Positions 58,851-64,000 of a DNA stretch of 64,000 nt are shown piece after piece; position 1 is the stretch's first letter; each line of letters starts with the position of its first letter. The notes beneath the pieces were generated by a model. That model was given only the letters and a program-made list of their open reading frames with translations. It had not been told where the DNA came from and ran no database searches. A program made the position numbers and the translations under genes. Source of the stretch: Duganella sp. CF458 (GTDB lineage Bacteria > Pseudomonadota > Gammaproteobacteria > Burkholderiales > Burkholderiaceae_D); the NCBI RefSeq assembly GCF_900113115.1, contig NZ_FOOF01000005.1, positions 124,001 through 188,000 on the forward strand. The letters run 5' to 3'.

Positions 58851-60314
58851 ATGACCACTACGCCACAATTCGATTCAAGCCTGCCCCTCGACATGATCAT
58901 CTTTGGCGGAGTGGGCGACCTCGCCATGCGCAAGCTGCTGCCGGCGCTCTATATGGCTCACCTGCACGGCAACCTGCCACCGGGCACCCGCATCATCTCC
59001 ACGGGCCGCCAGGAGTATGATCGCGCGGCATACCTGGGCTTCGTGGAAGAGCACTCGCGTCCCTTCATCAGCGGCGAAAACTTCACGGAAGAGGCCTGGC
59101 GCAGTTTCCTGCAACTGCTCGAGTTCGTGCGCATCGACATTGAAAAAGATGGCATGACGCCGTTGGCCAAGGCTTCACGTTCCGGCGCGGAGCGCGTGTT
59201 CTACCTGGCTACGGCTCCGTCCTTGTTCACCACCATTTGCGACAAGCTGGCCGAAGCGGGACTGGTTGACCGCAACGCGCGCGTGGTGCTCGAGAAACCG
59301 CTTGGCCGCGACCTGGCGTCGGCGGTGGAGATCAATGAGGCGGTCGGCAAGCATTTCGAAGAGTACCAGATCTACCGTATCGACCACTACTTGGGCAAGG
59401 AGACCGTGCAGAACCTGATGGTGCTGCGCTTTGGTAACTCGATCCTGGAACCCCTGTGGCGCGCGCCGAACATCACCAGCGTGCAGATCACCGTTGCCGA
59501 AGAAGTGGGCGTGGGCAGCCGCGCGGGCTTCTACGACAGTGCCGGCGCCATGCGCGACATGGTGCAGAATCACTTGCTGCAATTGCTGTGTATCGTCGCG
59601 ATGGAACCGCCTGCTTCGCTGGCGCCGGATGCTGTGCGTGACGAGAAGCTTAAGGTCCTGCGCTCGCTGCGCCGATTCAGCCTGGCCTCCATTGCACGCG
59701 ACACCGTTCGCGGGCAGTACGTGCGCGGCGTGAGCGGCAACCAGGAAGTTCCCGGATACCTGGAAGAGCGTAATGTGCCTGAGGGTAGCAGCACCGAGAC
59801 CTTCGTGGCGATGCGCGCTTATGTCGATACCTGGCGCTGGTCCAAGGTGCCGTTCTACCTACGTACCGGCAAGCGCATGGCGCGCCGCTCGTCGAAGATC
59901 GTGATTGAGTTCGCAAACCCACCTTTCCCATTGTTCCCGGAGACTCCGGGCGGCGTGGCCAACCGGCTGGTGATCGAGCTGCAACCGGAGGAGGCCATCA
60001 AGCTGCAGCTGATGGCCAAGCAGCCTGGCAGCGGCATGCAGATGCAGCAGGTGGCGCTGAATCTCGACCTGCAGTCGGCATTTTCGCAGCGCCGGGCCGA
60101 GGCTTACGAGCGCTTGCTGATCGACGTGGTGCGCGGCCGGCTGACCCACTTCATGCGCCGCGACGAGCTGGAGGCGGCCTGGGAATGGGCAGATCCGATC
60201 ATCAACGGCTGGAGTGCGCTGGCCGAAAAGCCGAACCCTTATGCTGCGGGCACGTGGGGACCGTCCGAATCGTTCGCCCTGCTGGCGCGCGATGGTTTCA
60301 GCTGGGTAGAGTAG
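58851..60314 (+). CDS. zwf: Glucose-6-phosphate 1-dehydrogenase
   Basis: This 487-residue enzyme oxidises glucose-6-phosphate to 6-phosphogluconolactone, feeding the pentose phosphate and Entner-Doudoroff routes and making NADPH. The nucleotide motif reads FGGVGDLAMRKLLPALY (GASGDLA is usual; Val replaces Ser). The substrate site is YRIDHYLGKETVQN. The start is ATG 58851, since the Rossmann strand begins soon after; an upstream in-frame start at 58797 adds 18 unconserved residues. The last 17 bases overlap the convergent response-regulator gene. No pgl or edd gene is adjacent. Confidence 0.94.
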   Translation: MTTTPQFDSSLPLDMIIFGGVGDLAMRKLLPALYMAHLHGNLPPGTRIISTGRQEYDRAAYLGFVEEHSRPFISGENFTEEAWRSFLQLLEFVRIDIEKDGMTPLAKASRSGAERVFYLATAPSLFTTICDKLAEAGLVDRNARVVLEKPLGRDLASAVEINEAVGKHFEEYQIYRIDHYLGKETVQNLMVLRFGNSILEPLWRAPNITSVQITVAEEVGVGSRAGFYDSAGAMRDMVQNHLLQLLCIVAMEPPASLAPDAVRDEKLKVLRSLRRFSLASIARDTVRGQYVRGVSGNQEVPGYLEERNVPEGSSTETFVAMRAYVDTWRWSKVPFYLRTGKRMARRSSKIVIEFANPPFPLFPETPGGVANRLVIELQPEEAIKLQLMAKQPGSGMQMQQVALNLDLQSAFSQRRAEAYERLLIDVVRGRLTHFMRRDELEAAWEWADPIINGWSALAEKPNPYAAGTWGPSESFALLARDGFSWVE

Positions 60315-61056
60315 GCCGCGCGAGGCGCGCTTTCACCGACGCGGCATAACGTTCGCTGACCGGCAGCTGCACACCGCCGGCCAACGTCAATTCGTGGCTG
60401 CCCTCCTGGAGCTGGCGAATGGCCAACATCTGGCCGCTGCGCACCAGGATGCGGCGGTGGATGCGCAGGAATTGCGCCGGGTCCAGGTAGCGCTCAAGTT
60501 CCGTCAAGGTGCTGCGGTGCAGGAAGGTACGCTGTGGCAGGTGCAGTTCAATATAGTTGCCCGCCGATTCAATCCATAGCACGTCCGTCAGGCTGACCCG
60601 GTCGATCCTGCCGACCGATCGCACAGCGAGCTCCGTCCAGTAGCCGGGATCGGGATCGACGAATCCGCGCAAGACCCGGGTATACGCCGCGCGCTGGTCG
60701 AGCAGTTTGCCGGCGCGCTCCAGCGCTTGCCGCAGCCGGTCTTCGTCCACCGGCTTGACGATATAGTCCAGCGCGTGCACATTGAACGCTTCCAGCGCAT
60801 GGCCGCGGTGCGCGGTCACAAAGATGATCGGCGGCGGCAGCTCGCGGCGGCTCAGTTCACGAGCGAACTCCAGCCCGGATTCCCTGGGCATCTGCACGTC
60901 GAGCAGCACGATATCGGCAATGCCGGTTGCAAGGTAGGCTCGCGCCGCCGATGCGCTGGCGCATTCCGCCGCCACGTCCCATCCTGCCAATGCCTGCAGT
61001 GCGAAGCGTAGGTTGGTGCGGGCATGGGCTTCGTCGTCGACGATCAGTACTTTCAT
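60298..61056 (-). CDS. LytTR-family response regulator
   Basis: This is a 252-residue two-component regulator. The receiver domain (1-120) has the acidic pair VDDEA, phospho-acceptor D53 (in VLLDVQMPRESG) and the Lys in YIVKPVDEDRL. The LytTR DNA-binding domain (about 140-245) includes ESAGNYIELHL and FLRIHRRILV. This AlgR/LytR class binds short direct repeats. It overlaps the sensor gene by 4 bases. A pair of direct repeats lies upstream of the divergent TonB receptor gene, a possible target. Confidence 0.9.
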   Translation of the reverse strand: MKVLIVDDEAHARTNLRFALQALAGWDVAAECASASAARAYLATGIADIVLLDVQMPRESGLEFARELSRRELPPPIIFVTAHRGHALEAFNVHALDYIVKPVDEDRLRQALERAGKLLDQRAAYTRVLRGFVDPDPGYWTELAVRSVGRIDRVSLTDVLWIESAGNYIELHLPQRTFLHRSTLTELERYLDPAQFLRIHRRILVRSGQMLAIRQLQEGSHELTLAGGVQLPVSERYAASVKARLARPTLPS

Positions 61057-62147
61057 TGCTGCGCCGTCCAGGGTAGCGATAGCTCCGCCACGAAGCGGTT
61101 GCCGATGCGCGTGGTCGCCAAAGTGGCTGCGTTTCCGTATGCCAGCTGCAAGCGCGCCCGGATCCCGCGCAGGCCGATTCCCAGGCCGGCGGAAGGCGCT
61201 GCGTGAAGGCTGGCAGGGTTCGAGACCTGTACGTTGAGCCGGTCGCCGTGCCGCGCAAAGACCACTTCGATATCGCTTGCACCTTCATGGCATTCAAGGT
61301 CGTGGCGCAAGGCATTTTCAACCAGCGGTTGCAGCAGCATCGGCGGGCAATCGATGCCGTCATCCAGGACATGGGTGCCTTCGATGCGGACCTGCAGGCG
61401 TTCGCCGAAGCGCAGGCGCTGCAAGTCCAGGTAATTCCTGACGAACTTTACTTCCTTCCCTGCCTCCACCCAATCGCACTCGCTGCTTGCCAGGGCATTT
61501 TCCAGAAGGTCGCCGAGGCGGGACAGCCCGTCCAGCGCGAGCGCCTTGTCGTCCATGCGCACCAGGGCGCCGATGGCGCTTAGCGTATTGAAGATGAAGT
61601 GTGGTTCAAGCTGGCCGCGCAGTGCGGCAAGGCGCTGGCGCTCAATAGACAGCAGGGCGTCGGCCAGTTGCCGGTCTTGCTGCCGACGCTGGCGCCACAG
61701 CAGGATCGCCAGGACAACGCCAAAGGCCATCGTCAACAGCACATACTCGACGAACCATTCGAGCTTGTCCATCGTGACCACGTAGTTCCAGGCATTGCCC
61801 AAAGTCGGTTCGATGTCGAATTTGACGCAGCGCCGGTACGCCAATCCAAGCATCGCGGTCGGCCAGCACGCTGCGAGATAGGTGAGGTAGCCCAGGCCGA
61901 CGCGGCGCAGGCTGGCGAGCCATCCGGGGCGACGGCGGTAGGCCATGTACAGCAAATAGCTTTGCACCATCATCACCGAGTAGCCGAACCACCAGCCGGC
62001 AGTCATTTGCCAATAGCTGCGGGTGTCGCCGCTGTCGATCCGGTCGCCGTAGGTGGTGATGCCGGCAAGCGCGCAGACCAGCGTCCACAGCGCAAAGTTG
62101 GCCAGCAAGGCGCGCAGCCAGGGCGGCATTGAAAGTAGTCGGTCCAT
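61053..62147 (-). CDS. LytS/YehU-type sensor histidine kinase
   Basis: This is a 364-residue membrane sensor with four predicted N-terminal helices (about 10-150), then a His_kinase domain: the phosphorylated His is in LRGQLEPHFIFNTLSAI, followed by a HATPase domain with the N box PLVENALRH and G box GLGIGLRGIRARL. It pairs with the LytTR regulator (4-base overlap, ATGA). I chose ATG 62147; ATG 62129 is also possible. The divergent gene is a TonB-dependent receptor. Confidence 0.88.
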   Translation of the reverse strand: MDRLLSMPPWLRALLANFALWTLVCALAGITTYGDRIDSGDTRSYWQMTAGWWFGYSVMMVQSYLLYMAYRRRPGWLASLRRVGLGYLTYLAACWPTAMLGLAYRRCVKFDIEPTLGNAWNYVVTMDKLEWFVEYVLLTMAFGVVLAILLWRQRRQQDRQLADALLSIERQRLAALRGQLEPHFIFNTLSAIGALVRMDDKALALDGLSRLGDLLENALASSECDWVEAGKEVKFVRNYLDLQRLRFGERLQVRIEGTHVLDDGIDCPPMLLQPLVENALRHDLECHEGASDIEVVFARHGDRLNVQVSNPASLHAAPSAGLGIGLRGIRARLQLAYGNAATLATTRIGNRFVAELSLPWTAQQ

Positions 62148-62205
62148 GGCGCGGCAGTATATCAGCCGCATTTGGGCATTCGTCCCGGCGGGCCGGGTGT
62201 TCATC

Positions 62206-62251
62206 ACAATCCGCATCGCTTTTCCGGAACTCTCGCCAACAATGCGCATCG
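62206..62251. promoter_or_regulatory. Direct repeats in the sensor-kinase / TonB-receptor divergent region
   Basis: ACAATCCGCATCG (62206-62218) and ACAATGCGCATCG (62239-62251) match at 12 of 13 positions and start 33 bases apart (about three helical turns). Paired direct repeats are the usual layout of LytTR-domain binding sites. Confidence 0.45.
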
Positions 62252-62275
62252 TTCTTTCACAAACCGCCCATTACC

Positions 62276-64000
62276 ATGCGAATCCTGCTTCCCCTGTTTT
62301 TAATTCCGCTTTGCGCCAGCGCCCAAAACGACATGGCGCGCGTCGAGGTCAAGGCGGCCGGCACCTTGCAACAACGCCGCGACGATAGCGCCGGCCGGGT
62401 TATCGTTGCACGCGAAGAACTTTTGCGCTACGGCGATTCCAGCTTGGCCGACACCTTGCGGCGCCAGCCTGGGGTGACGGTGAACGGCGGGCAGGTGCAG
62501 TTGCGGGGACTGGGCGGCGGGCGTACCCAATTCCTGCTCAATGGAGAACCGGCGCCGCCGGGATTTTCGCCCGACAGCCTGGCGCCGGAGCTTATCGAAC
62601 GCATAGAAATCCTGCGCAGCGCAAGTGCCGACAGCAGTACCCAAGGCATTGCCGGCAGCATCAACATCGTTTTGCGCCGAAGCTCGGCACGTGCCAGGTC
62701 GCTGGCCACACTGGCCGGCAACGAGTCGGGCGCCGGCTGGTCACCGGAAGCGTCGTTCGACCTGTCGCGCCCTGGTGACGATTATTCCGGCAATGTGGCA
62801 ATGCAGGTCGCGCGCGGAAAGAGTGCCGTGGCCGGTAGTGTCGCCGAGAGCTCATTTTCGGCCAGGCGCCTCACTGCGGAAGAAAATCTTTCGGCCACTG
62901 AGCGTATAGGGTTGGTTCCGCGCTTGAGCTGGAAATTCGACGGCGGAACAAAGCTGGCCTGGCAAGGACTGCTGGATCATGCCCGCAATCGCAACCGGGG
63001 AACTGCCCAGGAAACGACCTTGTCAGGCGATTCGAGCGAATTTCCCATGAGTGCATACAGCGCGAATGCCCGTACGGACACCGCCCGCAGCGACATCGAG
63101 GCCAGCCATCGCCTGGGGGAGACAAGCCGCGTCGACTGGAAGGCCGGCATGACGCGCAACCGGCGCAAGAGCGACTATGTTTTCAATGGCGGCAACGCGG
63201 CGGGCGATGCGCTCTGGCTGCGGCACGTCATCTCAAGCGCGGCGGACGATGGCGCCAGCAGCAGCGGGACCTTACGCCTTGGCGACAGCGGCGGGCACGT
63301 GTTGGCAGCGGGGTGGGACGGCTCGCTGGCGCGACGTGCCGAATGGCGCCGCCAGGAAGACTCCAGTGCGGCCGGCGAACCGCTTGGCGAGCTTGACCAG
63401 CGCTACATCGCCCGCGTGCGGCGCTTCGCCGTGTACGCGCAAGACGAATGGACGGTATCGCCCGGGGTCGATGCATACCTCGGCCTGCGCTGGGAAGGCT
63501 TGCGCACCTTGACCAATGGACGTGGCCTGGCCGGCGTCAGCAGCAATTCCAGCGTCTGGAGTCCGGTGGCCCATCTGCTTTGGCGCTTGCCCGATTCGCG
63601 CGATCAGCTGCGGCTTGGCCTCGCGCGCAGCTACAAGGCGCCCAATACGCGCGACTTGGTGCCGCGCCGCTTCACCGTCAACAATGGCAACGGTCCGGCA
63701 AATCCGGACGTGCAAGGCAATCCGTCCTTGCATCCGGAACTGGCGTGGGGAATCGATGCCGCTTACGAAAGCTATTTCAGCAAGGAGAGCATGTTCAGCG
63801 TGGCTGCCTATCACCGGCGCATCGACAATGTTATCCAGTCAGTGCTCTTCGAGGACAAGGGGAAATGGGTGGCCACACCGGGCAACATTGGCGGCGCCGT
63901 TGTCCAGGGCCTGGAGTTTGACGCCCGCCTGGCTCTGGGCGGAGGGACCACGGCGCGATTGGGAATGGCGCGCAACTGGTCGCATATGGATTCGGTGCCG
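62276..64000 (+). CDS. TonB-dependent outer-membrane receptor, 3' end outside window
   Basis: This is a partial gene, 575 codons without a stop before the window edge. A signal peptide (MRILLPLFLIPLCASA) is followed by a plug domain (DTLRRQPGVTVNGGQVQLRG, then ELIERIEILRSASAD and GIAGSINIVLRR), then beta-barrel strands (for example RRFAVYAQDEWTVSPGVDAYLGLRWEG split by turns). It imports a siderophore, haem or other large ligand using TonB energy; the ligand is unknown. A TonB box is not clear: RVEVKA near residue 22 is the only candidate. It is divergent from the LytS/LytTR pair. Confidence 0.88.
   Translation, partial: MRILLPLFLIPLCASAQNDMARVEVKAAGTLQQRRDDSAGRVIVAREELLRYGDSSLADTLRRQPGVTVNGGQVQLRGLGGGRTQFLLNGEPAPPGFSPDSLAPELIERIEILRSASADSSTQGIAGSINIVLRRSSARARSLATLAGNESGAGWSPEASFDLSRPGDDYSGNVAMQVARGKSAVAGSVAESSFSARRLTAEENLSATERIGLVPRLSWKFDGGTKLAWQGLLDHARNRNRGTAQETTLSGDSSEFPMSAYSANARTDTARSDIEASHRLGETSRVDWKAGMTRNRRKSDYVFNGGNAAGDALWLRHVISSAADDGASSSGTLRLGDSGGHVLAAGWDGSLARRAEWRRQEDSSAAGEPLGELDQRYIARVRRFAVYAQDEWTVSPGVDAYLGLRWEGLRTLTNGRGLAGVSSNSSVWSPVAHLLWRLPDSRDQLRLGLARSYKAPNTRDLVPRRFTVNNGNGPANPDVQGNPSLHPELAWGIDAAYESYFSKESMFSVAAYHRRIDNVIQSVLFEDKGKWVATPGNIGGAVVQGLEFDARLALGGGTTARLGMARNWSHMDSVP

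Overview
The window reads as a chromosomal segment of a GC-rich betaproteobacterium, most likely Oxalobacteraceae (Massilia/Janthinobacterium/Duganella type). The reasons are the Burkholderiales-style RpoD of 822 residues with a long Ala/Lys/Pro-rich N-terminus, the hemC-hemD-hemX-hemY order, the paired cytochrome c genes, and the dispersed palindromic repeats built on GTGTCCCACC and GTGTCAG motifs. This assignment is inference from family resemblance; no 16S gene is present.

Layout. 1-13 kb: the 3' part of a PilT-type ATPase gene, a two-gene cytochrome c operon, a MocR-type regulator, a 3'-5' exonuclease with a ProQ/FinO RNA chaperone, a structured leader or sRNA candidate with its own terminator, rpoD, a secreted S10 peptidase, a HAF-repeat protein, a PhnA-like zinc-ribbon protein, a GNAT enzyme and a secreted head-GIN protein. 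13-38.9 kb: mostly housekeeping. It holds ppc, hemCDXY, ppa, a FAD/Rieske oxidoreductase, nadE, glnB, two diguanylate cyclases, a TRIC-like channel, an Smr protein with trxB, ftsK-lolA-rarA, an alpha/beta hydrolase and serS.

38.9-48.5 kb is accessory DNA. A tRNA-Ser(CGA) gene carries a 2.1-kb insertion bounded by a perfect 32-bp direct repeat. The insertion encodes an AbiEi/AbiEii toxin-antitoxin pair and no recognisable integrase. Next comes a divergent arsenic cluster. The left arm is arsR1-arsC-aquaporin-arsH. The right arm is arsR2, a flavoprotein with a cysteine-rich tail, a frameshifted membrane fatty-acid-hydroxylase-type gene and an MFS transporter. A convergent marR-arsN1-like pair closes the cluster. 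Together these genes look able to reduce arsenate, move arsenite out through a channel, oxidise organoarsenicals (ArsH) and possibly acetylate arsinothricin. The chemistry of the flavoprotein/hydroxylase/MFS module is not established.

48.5-58.1 kb is a probable tripartite efflux regulon: MFP adaptor, RND pump, FadL-type porin and SDR enzyme on one strand, and an outer-membrane factor plus a thioredoxin-reductase-like flavoprotein on the other. A TetR regulator lies between, with two matching 24-bp operators, one on each promoter. 58-64 kb: a secreted unknown, zwf, a LytTR/LytS-type two-component pair and a divergent TonB-dependent receptor cut by the window edge.

No CRISPR array, rRNA, insertion sequence or prophage was seen. 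All start choices, promoters and operators were read by eye.
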